The notes below the pieces were generated by a model. It did not search any database, had not been told where the DNA came from, and saw nothing but the letters and a program-made list of their open reading frames with translations. The translations under genes and the position numbers were made by a program. From Gigaspora rosea (Eukaryota > Glomeromycota > Glomeromycetes > Diversisporales > Gigasporaceae): DNA of 64,000 nucleotides. Numbering within the stretch: position 1 is the stretch's first letter; the number at the start of each line of letters is the position of its first letter. Shown piece by piece: positions 30,361 to 41,941 of this stretch. The DNA lies in contig QKWP01000411.1 in the NCBI GenBank assembly GCA_003550325.1, forward strand, positions 106,659 through 170,658. The letters run 5' to 3'.

Positions 30361-32373
30361 ACCCAATTATTCAATCAAGGGGTGGTACACTGCCGAAAGA
30401 GAACAAAAACACGGCGATTTGCATCACATGATCAATAAACCATCGTTCATATTTCTTCTAGAACTGGCTAAATGATCTGCAAATTTGACCAGAATTATTA
30501 ACGATTTGTTTTGACCAGGCATATCCAAAAAAACAATATAATGAAAATGATCGATGATATCTTGTGATCCAGTGATCAGAATCGGATTAAAGTTTGTATT
30601 CTTATCGAGACGAATCGTTTGGTATAAAAATTGTTCAATTCTGATCAATGGATCACACGAGATATTATCAATTCTCCAAATTACCCCTACCTCTCTAAAA
30701 TTTAAGCTGTTTGATACAATGTATAATCTATTTAATGTCACTTTAAAACAATGATGTTATATTACTAATTTTATATAAAATAATTCTAAATCATATATAG
30801 TGTTTTAATACAAAAAAATAATTTTTTTTAATATAAAAAAAAAAAGGTTTTATATTAGTTATTTTAACTTCACCAAATTACCCCTTTCCACCTTATAGAA
30901 TAATAACAAAAAGTTCAATATCACTAGAGTTACACTAGAGTTAACCATAAAGTTAAAATTGGATATCTGTTAAAATCTTTTGTGTAGGAACGAAAACGCC
31001 GTACTACAAAATGCTCCCTTCTCCATCTTTGGAGTTGTGAATAGTATTAATCAATAGAATAAGATCCGGGCCTTATCATAATATACAGTGATATCGTACT
31101 GACAATTAAATGGAATCGGATCAATCTCATTTATTGTGTAGATGGTGTAAATAACTACATTATTAAATTAAAGGTTAGTTAATGATTGGTAATTTTAAAA
31201 GATTTAAAAAACTTACTTGGTATAATAAACCAAGCTATCGATGTAAGTATTGTTAAGAGTCTAGATGAATTCCAAAATGTTAAGAATTAATAAAATGAAA
31301 ATCAAAGAATCAAGAGTTCATTAAAAGTAAATACAGTACCTAAATCATATTAAAAATATAAAAACAGCTCATTTCAAGAAAACTAATTGCTAAAGAAAAT
31401 ATATTTCGAAATTTTAATATTATTAAATAATTTACTCAAAATTCATATAAAAATAAAAACAAGTTCTTACCAGCTGTTGAACAAGTAAGTGCTATATATC
31501 TAAAAACATTCATATCCATCATAAAAGCAAATATATATATACACATAAAATAAAATAAAAATTTCATTAAAAAGGAATTTATTTCTAATTTTTAAAAAAT
31601 TTAGGTTGTTCTTACGAATATTCAACGCGCCTTTATTATAGTTAAGAACTCCATTGGTTTGATCAAACAAAAGGACTTTTGCAAGTGCTAAATTATTTTT
31701 TTTTTAAAAAAAAAGGGTAAATATGTATAAGCTTAAATTATAAAACCATAACATTAGGATCTGTCATTTACCAAGAACCGGACATAGAAATATAAGAATA
31801 AAAAGTTGTATGATCAATAGTTCCAAACAAAATCTTCTTACTTTTCCTTTTGACATTGTCTCAGTATGAATTCTTTTTCGAAATTAATTCAACTATTTAT
31901 TAAATTCTTTATACGTGTATCATTACACAGTAAACAAGAATATACAGTAGTAGTTTTAAGGTTCTATCTAGAACAATGCATAGTTATTTTTAAATTATCT
32001 TTAAAATGTTTACTATTCGAAAAAAATATTGGATTTAGTCAATAAGCGTTATTGTATTATGCAAAAATATGTAATACATCTTGACTTTACCAAATTTTTG
32101 TTAAAATTTGGTCACAATTTAAAAAGTTATACGTATACGTATAAAATTTTATTCACATAGATCATTAATTGATATACGTTATATATACAGTACAACTAGG
32201 CGACAAAGCTACCCACAAACGCAATTTCTAGTTGAGTAAAATCAGATATTTGTTATGACTATTTTACATGTACGTGTGCGGCATTTATTTGCACGGGTAA
32301 CACAAACTCCTGGAGAGGAAATAGCCAATCGAAGAGTGCAAATTTTGACTATTCCGGATCAGCCCCCCAACAC
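30361..32373. other. intergenic desert with a partial inverted-repeat fragment
   Basis: 30540-30670 holds an inverted pair (GATCCAGTGATCAGAAT and ATTCTGATCAATGGATC) around ATCGAGACGAATCG, related in wording to the interior of the 1380 and 50380 MITEs. The remainder to 32373 is A+T-rich with no gene seen. Confidence 0.4.
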
Positions 32374-32381
32374 GTGCAAAA

Positions 32382-33080
32382 TAGGGACCTCAGTGCGATG
32401 CGAAATAAAATGCAAATTATGCGATGCGATTGGCCAAATTATGCGGCTAATGCTTTACGTTCCTAGAATTATCGTAAATTATGCGATTTTTTTTCGTACC
32501 ATTAACCACGTGATAAATATACTCAATTTGGATTGGTCAATTTCTTTCAGGACTTTACATAATTTCCGTTTTTAGATTTTCTACTCGGAATATGTCGGAA
32601 CGGTATATATAAAAAAAATTTGAAATGCGTTCAAAAATTTTTTATAAAAAAACAACTGATCGGTTGGTTAAAAATTGACCAATCACAGGCACTAGTTACT
32701 AGTATTCCTCAAATTCAAATCAAATCAAATATTGGATCAATTTGAATTTGATCAAATCAAATTGACCCTGATTTGAATTTGATTTGATTCAAATATTTGA
32801 ATTTGAATTTTTAATAGTAATTTTCAAATCAAATCAAATATTTGTCAAATCAAATCAAATCAAATTTGGCCATATTTGAATTTGATCAAATCAAATATAG
32901 TCAAATTTGAATTTGAATTTGATTAAATATTTGATTCAAATATTTGAAGATCAAATCAAATTGCGGAACCCTACTAGTTACTATTATGCAATGTTGGGCC
33001 AAATTATGCTTCGCATATGTGATGCTAAAAATTGGCTCATTATGCGCATCGCATTGCATCGCATAAAACTGAGGTCCCTA
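32382..33080. mobile_element. hAT MITE (TAGGGACCTCAGT ends), itself hit by a second hAT MITE
   Basis: The left end TAGGGACCTCAGT and right end ACTGAGGTCCCTA are perfect inverted repeats. The flanking octamers are GTGCAAAA (32374-32381) and GCGCAAAA (33081-33088), seven of eight identical. The interior carries repeated GCGATGCGA/TTATGCG words. Removing the nested insertion (282 bases including one duplication) leaves about 417 bases. A reading frame starting at 32255 enters this element and is not a gene. Confidence 0.85.
32700..32973. mobile_element. nested hAT MITE with perfect 8-bp duplication CTAGTTAC
   Basis: CTAGTTAC flanks both sides exactly (32692-32699 and 32974-32981). The ends are TAGTATTCCTC and GCGGAACCCTA, imperfect inverted repeats (TAGGGTTCCGC as complement). 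The interior is almost wholly CAAATCAAAT and its complement ATTTGAATTTG, a simple-sequence palindrome. The exact duplication shows it is younger than the host element 32382-33080. Confidence 0.88.
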
Positions 33081-33204
33081 GCGCAAAAGAAAAAAATGTT
33101 TAAATTTTATTTTTAACACTCATCATGTGATAAGCCAAATTAAGGTCTACTGTTTCTGAAAGAAATGGTTATGATATTCCAAGTAAAAGCTTAATATCAG
33201 AATT

Positions 33205-33280
33205 GTTATAGTCTAATGGTATAAAATCTGAGGAAGTCAACCAGTGTCCATTCACTGCCTGTTCGAATCCTAGTATCCGT
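33205..33280 (+). repeat. tRNA-derived SINE-like head (A and B boxes)
   Basis: TATAGTCTAATGG at 33208 fits an RNA polymerase III A box, and GTTCGAATCC at 33261 is a perfect B box at tRNA-like spacing. The T stem (GCCTG against CCTAG) and the acceptor stem do not pair, so it is not a working tRNA. A tRNA-derived SINE or decayed tRNA-Glu/Asp-like copy is the best reading. Confidence 0.5.
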
Positions 33281-34311
33281 TAGATTGTGATGTATTCTGG
33301 TTCCGGCAGTTTCTGCTGCTTTTTTTGGGGGGGACATTATATCATACATAGCATTTTTTAAATGCTGTGTCGGTATAACGTCCCTTTTTTTATTTCTTTT
33401 TTGTGTTTCTTTAGAATCATTTCGTCATGAATTCGCGAACTCTTTGTCGGAACATTATTTCTACGCGTAAGTATCTTATATATCATTGTTACTAAAAAAT
33501 TTATATTTTTCTAATTTGTTTTTTAATTTTTTTTATTCTTCTAATTGTCCATTTCAGAATCGTCTTTTCTTTCATCATTGGTACCCTTTTTTTTCGTCAA
33601 TTTTGGATCTTTACTTTCGTCGTTGGTATTGTGCAAATTTGTTATTGCTTTGCTTTTTTGTAGGCTTTGTACCAGTTCTTCATAAGTATTTTAATTTTCT
33701 TTGTTACTTTTTTTTGCATTTTGTTTTTTTCATTTCGTCACTTCTCAAATTTTCATTTTTACAGTAGTGGATTCGCAACGATATTTCTGAAATGTACGTT
33801 ACTTCGTGTGTAAGTACACAATCTTGAACATATGATTAACAAGGAATTAACGCTACTTCTATATATGAACTCGATGAAAGAAATGTACTATTTTGGAATG
33901 TAATAAGTTTATATGATGTCACGGTCAGGATCGGTTCTCCGAAGGAAGTCATGCGGGGCATGAGTTAAAGTGGATCTCCCGATCACGGGTACCATTGATC
34001 AACCCGGGCTGATCAACGGATCATCAATTATTTTCCAGATTGCATTAACAGTAATAATCATTTCATCATAGATAATTAGCAAGCCTAAAAAGCACGTTTA
34101 AAAAAAAATTTTCCTCAAACTTCCCACGATTTTTTTTTTCTCTCTCAAACTTTTTCTAAACCATTCCTTACAGTAAAACTTTTTTTTCTCAAGCATCTTT
34201 TTAACATGTAGTAGTATCGAATGATTGATTGATTGATTATGTAATCAGATAATTGTTTAATAAATTCGGGGTCCGTCATCAAGTATATAAGGAACGTACA
34301 AAAGAAGAAAA
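33281..34311. other. intergenic, T-rich with dispersed repeat words
   Basis: 33560-33640 contains CATTGGTACCCTTTTTTTTCG and CTTTCGTCGTTGGTATTG. These resemble words at 55000-55600 and 63500-63560 and indicate a dispersed T-rich repeat family. 33918-34025 has palindromic wording (GATCGGTTCTCC, CCCGGGCTGATCAACGG). No intact gene is seen. Confidence 0.4.
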
Positions 34312-34430
34312 AGTTAGACTCGGTCGTTGGATAACGACGGTGGAAGAACTCGTACGATATTCCAGTCCAAGATAAGATAATAGACAGAAAAATGTGGCAC
34401 TTGAAGTGATTCGTAATTCAAACAAAAATG
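34312..34430 (+). repeat. direct repeat, copy 1 (CGGTGGAAGAACTCGTACGATA)
   Basis: The segment containing CGGTGGAAGAAC(T)CGTACGATA, then ACTTGAAGTGATTCGT and TTCAAACAAAAATG is repeated imperfectly at about 35140-35250. There it reads CGGTGGAAGAACCTGTACGA, CTTAAAGTAATACGTGG and TTCAAACGAAAGT. It may be part of the decayed kinase locus between the copies. Confidence 0.45.
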
Positions 34431-34561
34431 TGCAAGAACACACCCGACAAAAAAAAAAAAAAAATTTTACTGTATTGATGGAATTGAGAGTGGTAGAATT
34501 AAAGTATATGGGCTAACTCAACACACCACGGAAATGAGTATATGCTGATATTTGATGAATT

Positions 34562-35080
34562 CGGTTTTGAAAGAAATTAATTGAATGGTAAATGCACAAA
34601 GTGCAACCGATATAACATGTCTTACGCCTGGTGTCAAACACGTGTTTCTCGGAGAACTGTGCAAGGATGGACGGGTGGGAATAAGGATGTCAATGATTAT
34701 GTTAATGAGTTTCAACTTGGAGATACGAACTATATTGATGTAATCAAGTGGATTCCTTTGGATACATTAAGGAATATTCAAAAGGTTGGTGATGGATTTG
34801 GGCAACCTGGTTAGATAGTGAACGATATGGAGATGCGTATATAGTTATATACGGGCACGTACATCAACATGTAAAATGGTGCTTAGAATTTTACATGGTT
34901 CATGAGATTCATTAGAATTGTTAATTTAGAGATTTATGCAATCAGGGAATAGTATGAAATACGGACAATGATGAGAAATCGGCGTTTGGATGAAAGATGA
35001 AATTTGCCGATATGTGGATTAAGGAACCAGCGATTGCAGGAGTCGTTGACACTGGTTTCGAAACGATGTGAAAGACCTGA
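34562..35080 (+). pseudogene. protein-kinase relic, Cys-rich N-terminus typical of Rhizophagus kinases
   Basis: The best-preserved part (34585-34812) encodes GKCTKCNRYNMSYAWCQT, then TVQGWTGGNKDVNDYVNEFQ and IKWIPLDTLRNIQKVGDGFG. This is the Cys-pair head, the WT(S/G)GN(K)D segment, and the lead-in to the glycine-rich loop of the greatly expanded Glomeromycotina kinase family. Downstream pieces such as TWLDSERYG and RILHGSRDSLELL correspond to the start of the N-lobe in other frames. No catalytic-loop or DFG sequence was found, so most of the kinase is missing. It is broken in several places and not a working kinase. Family assignment is from memory of the pattern, without a search. Confidence 0.7.
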
Positions 35081-35279
35081 TGAGCGAAAGGAATAGGTAA
35101 TGACGGATACAAGTGTAGAGTAGGAATCTGTACACGATACTGTACAACCTCGGTGGAAGAACCTGTACGATACGCCGGTACGAGCTAATATGGGCGTATT
35201 CGATCCTACTGCGCTTAAAGTAATACGTGGTTCAAACGAAAGTACAGTATCACTATCTGCTATTGGTAGGATTTTTTGT

Positions 35280-36576
35280 GCCCAATCAAATAGTAACTTA
35301 ATAAAGAAACGCGATCTTATTTAAGAAACAGACTTTTTTAATTTTCATACCAGTTTATTTATTATTAATATAACCGAAGCTTTAAAAGGTTTTAATGGAA
35401 CTTTGCAAATTTAATACCGCAATTTGATTTGTAGATCAGTCACGCGAAAATTAATTGTCGACAAAATCTAGGGAAGATTTCTTACTACAGGTGTCACCAG
35501 CTTGCGAATGGTGAAATTTTGCACAGATCTACTTAAGCAGTGGAATCTTTTTAGTTGCCATGTACTGACCCAATTGGCAGTGGCAAACTGTGCAATTGGA
35601 AACGACAGAGTGAGCCTCTTGGAATGTGAACTTTGCTCAAATCACTCATGTACGATCTATTTGGCGATGAGTTTATTTGACATTTTTTTTTGCAAACCAT
35701 CAATTGATCTCACATATGTATTCGATTCTAGTTTATGTAGTCGCTGATTGTCGTTGGTTTGTTGATTCTCTTCTTTATTTTATTTATTTTTTTTATTTTT
35801 ATTTTTTTTTAATAATTTTGTATTTTCAGTTTTATTTGTTACCTCATGCCTTTGGCATATTTTTATGATTTATGAAGTTTGTACTGTTGACCTTTCTCGC
35901 TTCATCTCTCTATATGTATTTTTCTTTACCAATTTGTCGGAAATATGGTACATTGACCCTCTAGTATGCTTGAATGCCTTTGGATTTCCTAGTTCTTTGT
36001 TACTTGTTTTTTTACAGTTATTCTGCTTTATGATTGTTGTTAGCGATTGATTATTTCCGATAACATCAATCTAAGACCGTATTTCTTGTGTGGATTGCCA
36101 CTTTCGATTCGATTGACCTGCTCGTCATTGCTGGTTAATGTGCATTTGGTCTAAAGTTTTTTTTTGGCATTTAATAATGTTCGTTTCTCATGCATGTTGT
36201 TCTTTATTTGTCGCGCAAATTTCAGCCCAAGTGCTGGTGGAAGTGACTTAAGCTTAGTCTTCTTTATTCCTTTATTTGGATCTTAAAAAATGTGTTTTTA
36301 ATTAATAATAAAAAATTAAATAGTTGAGTGTAGTATATGCATCTGCCATTGTCGTATACTAATCTTATTTGTATTTGACCTCTATCTCTTCTTTTAAGCA
36401 CCACCTTTGATTCTCACATGCTTTGATCTTACCTGCGATGGTTTATGAGGCATCACTTTGCATTAGGTACAGTACACCTTTTATGGGTTGTGATGCGCAA
36501 CATGTTAGTTGTTGTTATATGACAGAGGTATGACTCAAAAAAATTTTCACTTCTGATAAACGGAACTTTAAGTATA
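35280..36576. other. intergenic, no gene recognised
   Basis: Several T-rich frames of 60-80 codons exist (for example 35502-35747), but they show no domain, biased composition or splice logic. I treat them as chance. They may be decayed copies of a multigene family. Confidence 0.35.
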
Positions 36577-36577
36577 G

Positions 36578-37720
36578 GCATTATGTGTGAACAAAGTATA
36601 CCCACTTTCTACAGCTACAACAAATAGTGAAAAACCTACTCCCACATTGACTGAGTTTGTTCGGAAATACAATACCGAGCAACTTATCCAATTTTTGCCG
36701 ACGTTCATTTTGAAATATTGTGCACTGAAGAAGTCACTTGTCGTGTTTTTCTTAATTAAACCAATCAAGATTTTATAGATAATGACCTGAAAGGTGGACC
36801 CGCAGACTTCGCCAAAGAAGTCAAAGAGAAAAAATTAAACATCGTGCAAGACTAAGTAAGAGGTTAAAGAGAATTTTAACAAATTCGGATACGAAGATGC
36901 AGACATAACATCGATTTTGCCATTCAAACCAAGTATGTACCAGGTATGTTAGAACATATGCGTTTAATTTTTTTTGATTAGAGATGAGAAATTTTTGATC
37001 TCGATAGCAATGACTTAGCAATGATGAAAGACTTAAATTCTGCATAGATAATATAAAACAGACAATACAACTCTATTGTCCAGCATCTGAACTTAACGAA
37101 GCTGAGCGTTGTCATTATATTTCACCAATAATTCATTCATCCATTATCGCCAGGAAAATTACCAACAAAACAATAATTCCGAAATGCCAGTTTGAGGTAA
37201 TTGGTGATGAAAGAACGGGCAGAGTTTGATTACGATATTAAAGTCAAAGATAATACTGGAAATGACGAATTGATAGCAATAATTGAAGCAAAGCAGAGTG
37301 ATATATTAATGGGATTCAGACAAAATGTTTTACAACTTACCACTTCTCACCAAAAAAAAACGAAATGTAGAAGAATCATTTGGTAAATAAGCGTTTGATT
37401 ACTTATATGGAATCATTACTACAGGTATATTTTGGGGGTTTTCCGTAAATATCTATTATATTAAGGCGCACATAAACTGATGATTATCGATTTATTAGTG
37501 TTAGCAACCAATTGGTATTTTATCTTTTATACCCCAGAAAAGTTTTACCGTATAGAAAGTGAATATAGCATTAGAATTAACAAAGATGTTTTGAAAGATG
37601 ATTCGGAACTACGTAAAAATGTAAAAAAAAAAAAAGTTGTATAGGTACTTGTTAGTCTATTGAAGGATAAGGTCGAAGTAGATGAGACCCCTGATCATAA
37701 AAAGTTTGCAATTATTGTGT
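36578..37720 (+). pseudogene. broken copy of an expanded SAM-like/nuclease-like fungal family
   Basis: The N-terminal part (from about 36600) reads SEKPTPTLTEFVRKYNTEQL, a SAM-like helical head. Next come FAKEVKEKKLN, then ADITSILPFKPSMYQ, then LNEAERCHYISPIIHSSIIA and ITNKTIIPKCQFEV. The C-terminal half shows TGRVDYDIKV and, about 15 residues later, LIAIIEAKQSDI. That is the D...ExK arrangement of PD-(D/E)XK nuclease folds. It finishes with YGIITT, ATNWYFLFYTPE, VLKDDSELRKNVKK and LLKDKVEVDE. The copy is interrupted several times and should be read as a fossil. In Rhizophagus many relatives exist. Whether any cut nucleic acid is unknown, and the nuclease reading is an inference from the motif spacing. 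Confidence 0.65.
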
Positions 37721-38277
37721 GATATAGAATAGTTAGATTAAATTTTGTAAAATTTAATGATACAAATTACATAATAAAAATTTGCTATATTAATAAACTA
37801 CATAATTTACTTTGCGAATTGATTAAAATTCTCACACGTAACATAAATTTCATTTTTAATCTGGATTCAGAAAAATTTAAATTTAATTACAATTTTTCAG
37901 AAAGCTCTTCAGAAAGGAAAAATCTAAACAATGCCCCAGTACATTTTGTGCCCCTAATATACTAATAATTAATTTCATTTCACCTGAAGTTAGGTTAAAG
38001 TTAGAGTTAGAATTGAGATATAAAAATAGGGGGCACAAAGTGCACGTCTAGTTTAGTTCTTCGGAATTATTAAAAATTATCAAATATATCAAATCTATAT
38101 AATCTGGATTGAATTCGCATTGATTCTTCATCTAATATTTTTTCAGCTACTTAACCACTCTTAGATTCAATGATTGATGATATTCATCATACAGTATAAT
38201 CAACATAGTATTACATTTGTTAAACAAAGTAAAGTACATACGTATCAATAACACTGGTAGGTTTGATTAGTCTGAAG
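37721..38277. other. intergenic, nothing recognised
   Basis: A+T-rich sequence. 37930-38045 has GCCCCAGTACATTTTGTGCC facing GGGGGCACAAAGTGCAC, a possible small inverted-repeat element. No gene. Confidence 0.4.
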
Positions 38278-38309
38278 TCATGGCGAAAAAAATGTCGCGG
38301 TGACTTAAT

Positions 38310-39547
38310 CAGGGATGTGTAAATGACTCAAATGACAAATGACCAGTCATTGGTCATTTCACGGCTTAAGAAGGCGATTATCTAATACTTTTAGCCAATC
38401 AAAATTGATTACTGTTCTTGATGGCATGTTAATTAATAATCGACGTGAATTGAGGAATGATGCGAACATATGCATTACAGTTGTCCCTCGTTGTTTATAT
38501 CAACCTTGGACCACCACCATTATATTCATGTTGATATGATATTAATGAGAATTTATATTAAAGTTGATATAAGTTTATATGAGGGATTTTAATAAAAATT
38601 TATAAAAATTTGGTTTGTGCTTAGGTTGATATTAACGAGGTTGAGGGTCAACTTTATTTAAAACATGCATTATACAAGTTTTTCGTGATCGGTAGGATGT
38701 AAACTAAAATGACCCAATGACCAAATGACCAAATGACTAGGGATGTTAAGTGGTTCGTTCAGTTCAGTTTCGGTCCAGTCCCATAAAGTTCAATGAAAAA
38801 AATGAACTGAACTGAAGTTTATAAACTTCAGTTCAATTTTAAAGTTTAAACTTGAGTTCATAAACTTAAAGTATGAACTTGAGGTTAACTTTGAAGTTCA
38901 AACTCTAGTTCATGAACCTAAGTTCACTAGAGCTATTATCTTGTAAGAAAATAATTACCCAGGCAGGTCAGATATTGTCTGACCTGCCTGGATAATTATA
39001 TTTCTTACTTAGTCACAATAAATGTTAGATTTATAGTTAGACGAATTAGACGAAACCTCGAAGTTTTACACTAACAAAACTACGTACGTACTAACAAATT
39101 TAAGATTGCATCATAACTTGCTGTACAATAGAATCTTATGACTTTGCTGTAACTTGACATGCCGTATTACAAATTATATTTAATTTACTGATAATTTCTT
39201 TATCGTACGTATTACGATTTTGTTATAACCGGGGTTCATATAAACTGAGTTTTCAAACCAGTTTTATAAGCTAAATTTTATAAACTGGTATATAAATCAG
39301 ATTTATAAACTAGATTATAAAACTGGTTCAAGAACTTGTCGTTAATTTTTCTTTGAATGAACGGCTAAAAAGAGTGGTTTGAACCAGGTTCGGTCCCGGT
39401 TCATTTGAACGACTTAACATCCCTACAAATGACCAGATGACCCCGGTCATTGGAAATGACCATAGTCATTTGGTCACGAGTCATTTCCAAATGGCCCAAA
39501 ATTTGAATGACCTCAAATGAGCGGTCATTGGTCATTTACCATTCCTG
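38310..39547. mobile_element. second-level hAT MITE (CAGGGATGTGTAAATGAC ends)
   Basis: The left end CAGGGATGTGTAAATGAC pairs with the right end GTCATTTACCATTCCTG. The flanking octamers GACTTAAT (38302-38309) and GACGTAAT (39548-39555) differ by one base. The interior is dominated by AATGACC/GGTCATT words. It sits inside the element 38278-39692 and is itself interrupted at 38738. Confidence 0.82.
38738..39425. mobile_element. third-level hAT MITE (TAGGGATGTTAAGT ends), perfect CAAATGAC duplication
   Basis: CAAATGAC occurs exactly on both sides (38730-38737 and 39426-39433). The ends TAGGGATGTTAAGTGGTTCG and CGACTTAACATCCCTA are inverted repeats. The interior alternates GTTCA/TGAAC words and holds a TGACCTGCCTGG palindrome near 38968. 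It is the youngest of the three nested elements by position and by the intact duplication. Confidence 0.9.
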
Positions 39548-39692
39548 GACGTAATCGCCGACCACTTCCGACCTGATAATAAAATTACGTATTACTAGTA
39601 AAAGACTAATAATCGTTTCAACATAATACGCAATTTATATTATCAGGTCGAAAGTGTGGCCGGCGATTACCGTGACATTTTTTTCGCCATGA

Positions 39693-41490
39693 TCTAACCT
39701 ATCTCAAGAACACGGATAAATAATGTGATATAAATATATAAAATTTTTTAATACCAGTTTTTTGTAATTTATTATCTAGTTTGTTATAGATACGAGTTTT
39801 GTTCTAAATATAGATATGAATTTGTTACTATTTTCTACATGAGTGATCATAAATTATTATGAAAATTTATTTTTATTAACAATCGGAATTAGAAAAAATG
39901 AGATTGATATAGCGATGATTATAGAACGTATTACACAAACTAAACTTTACTTATTAAGTTGTTCAGAATGATATTTTTTAATAACAAATAACGATAAAAC
40001 GTTGGTATAATCTGGTAGACTATCATTAATAATCAAGTTATAATACATTATACGTTTTTGGTACAGAAAATCATTTACTGCATAGAAGCGTATAATGCAA
40101 AAAATTGACTAATAAAAAAAAAGTCATCAAAATTTGAATATAAAAAAAAGCTAACATTCTTAATCAACTTTATTTAAAAATAAACCTTGCTTTCTTTGTA
40201 ATATGTTTAATTTTGTCAATTTATTCAAATTATTTTAATAAGACTTATTGGTTATAGGGAGAATAGATTTTATTTTGACCATATGATTAAATATACAAAC
40301 TTTATTTGTAATATGAAAAAAAAACATAATATTAGTGACGGAATGTTTTATATAGGGGTATTTTCGTATTAAGGGGGTCACTTGAATTAATGTTACCATA
40401 AACATATCATATTTGATATTTGATGAGTAGATCAAATAAAGAAATACATAAGTATATAAGTAAATACGTAACGTATATACGTACATCTCTGATCTTTTTC
40501 AAGAATTCAAGAATAATCAAATGATTCTAGGTTCAAAAAAAAAACCAGTCACGTTAGTATTAAAATAGTGTTATTAACTTTTTAAATTTTATATAAAATT
40601 AGTTAATATGTTATTGCATCGACAAAGATTAACATTAAAAATTTTATTAATTCACTAATACAGTAATAATGATAGGTGTACGTAAGTCAAATGAACTAAA
40701 AATATAAAGATCAGGGGGTAAAAATTTCATCTCCAATCGGAAATAGTTTACCATATAGTTTTAGCTCAAAAAAGTGATATTGATAGATTTATGAACACAA
40801 GAGTTACAAGAGTTTAATAATCTAAAAACAATATTAATGTCTCAAACAGTTAAATTTTTTTGTGAGATGAATAACCAAATAGGGTAGACAAACTTAACAT
40901 TATGTACGTATGCACTTTATGTTGTGTTAAATCAATCATACATTTAAAAAAAAAAAAAAAATCCAAATTTTAGGTTTCTAAAGATCATGAAAATAATTAT
41001 ACTGTATACGGATAAATTATCCGATTTGACTTGAAAATAATTTATCTGTTATGACGATATTTATGTTGCTCATCCAACACCATAGTCTCGGCAATATAAA
41101 TAAAGTCGATTTTTTTTTTTTTTTAGGAATGACTTTGGTTTATTTATACGATTCTGAAATTCGATATACCCCTATTTACAATAATTCCATTCCTTCCTTT
41201 CCTTTCGAGCTCCTTAATTTCCCTCCTTAATACCCGTTTTTCAAATAATTAGAGCAAGAACTAACGAAAAAAAAAAAAAGATTTTTTTTTTTTTGTTTTT
41301 CTTGGCTATATTACGATTTTCCACTTTACCCATCTAACCTGATAACACCCACCTAACCTGATCTAAATACATCAATTTACTGATACTTTTTTATAACATC
41401 ATCGGCATATTCCCACATTATGCAATTTAGATATTAGCATAATATAAAAAATTTTCCTTTAATAACGTCACGATCGTAACTAATTACGTG
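39693..41490. other. intergenic desert
   Basis: About 1.8 kb of A+T-rich sequence with homopolymer tracts. No gene, RNA or clear inverted-repeat element was recognised. The poly-A and poly-T tracts near 40945, 41110 and 41265 are simple repeats. Confidence 0.4.
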
Positions 41491-41599
41491 TATACCTAAA
41501 ATCCTTAAAAAATCCTTTTCTTAAAAACCCTATTCTTTCTTAAAAATCCTATTCTTAAAAAATCCTTTTCTTATTAAAAAAAATCCTTTTCTTAAAAAT
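41491..41599 (+). promoter_or_regulatory. CTT-rich minisatellite directly upstream of the start codon
   Basis: Four to five imperfect copies of AAATCCTTTTCTTAAAA run up to the ATG at 41600. The pyrimidine-rich array occupies the position of the 5' UTR or core promoter of the membrane protein gene. Copy-number change could alter expression, but that is inference. Confidence 0.5.
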
Positions 41600-41904
41600 A
41601 TGGGATATCAAAATTATCGAAAATTATTTCAATTTCTGAAATGGATTCAATTATCATTTTCATTTATGATATTTATCCTAGGTAAAAAAAAATATTAAAC
41701 GTGATTTGAATTTGATCTCTCTACAAACTTTTCATGGAATTCTAATCTTAATAATTTTTTTAAAGAAATGATTGAACTTGGAGCATATTTGAATTATGTC
41801 GATAAAGTTTCTCACGATGATAAACTTTCTAATTCATCCTATAAAACGCTTTTTTTCAATTCTGACTTGTGAGTATATATTTATCATTTAAAACGAATTT
41901 ATAC

Positions 41905-41941
<37 letters not shown>

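Larger units (their letters stand above)
38278..39692. mobile_element. outer inverted-repeat element (TCATGGCGAAAAAAATGTC ends)
   Basis: The left end TCATGGCGAAAAAAATGTC and right end GACATTTTTTTCGCCATGA are perfect inverted repeats. The match continues inward (about 55-60 bases) through GGTGACTTAAT[insert]GACGTAATCGCCG on the left and CGGCGATTACCGTGAC on the right. The pairing runs straight across the nested insertion, which shows it was intact before that insertion. No clear target duplication could be read. The superfamily is undetermined. Confidence 0.75.

Noticed and set aside
32255-32575. 106-codon plus-strand frame
   Set aside because: It crosses the left boundary of a hAT MITE with a readable target duplication, so most of it is transposon sequence.
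33205-33280. Functional tRNA
   Set aside because: A and B boxes are present, but the T stem and acceptor stem do not pair.
38278-39692. Mutator-like (MULE) assignment for the outer nested element
   Set aside because: About 55-base inverted ends would fit, but no 9-base target duplication could be read (the flanking octamers agree at only five of eight), so the superfamily is left open.
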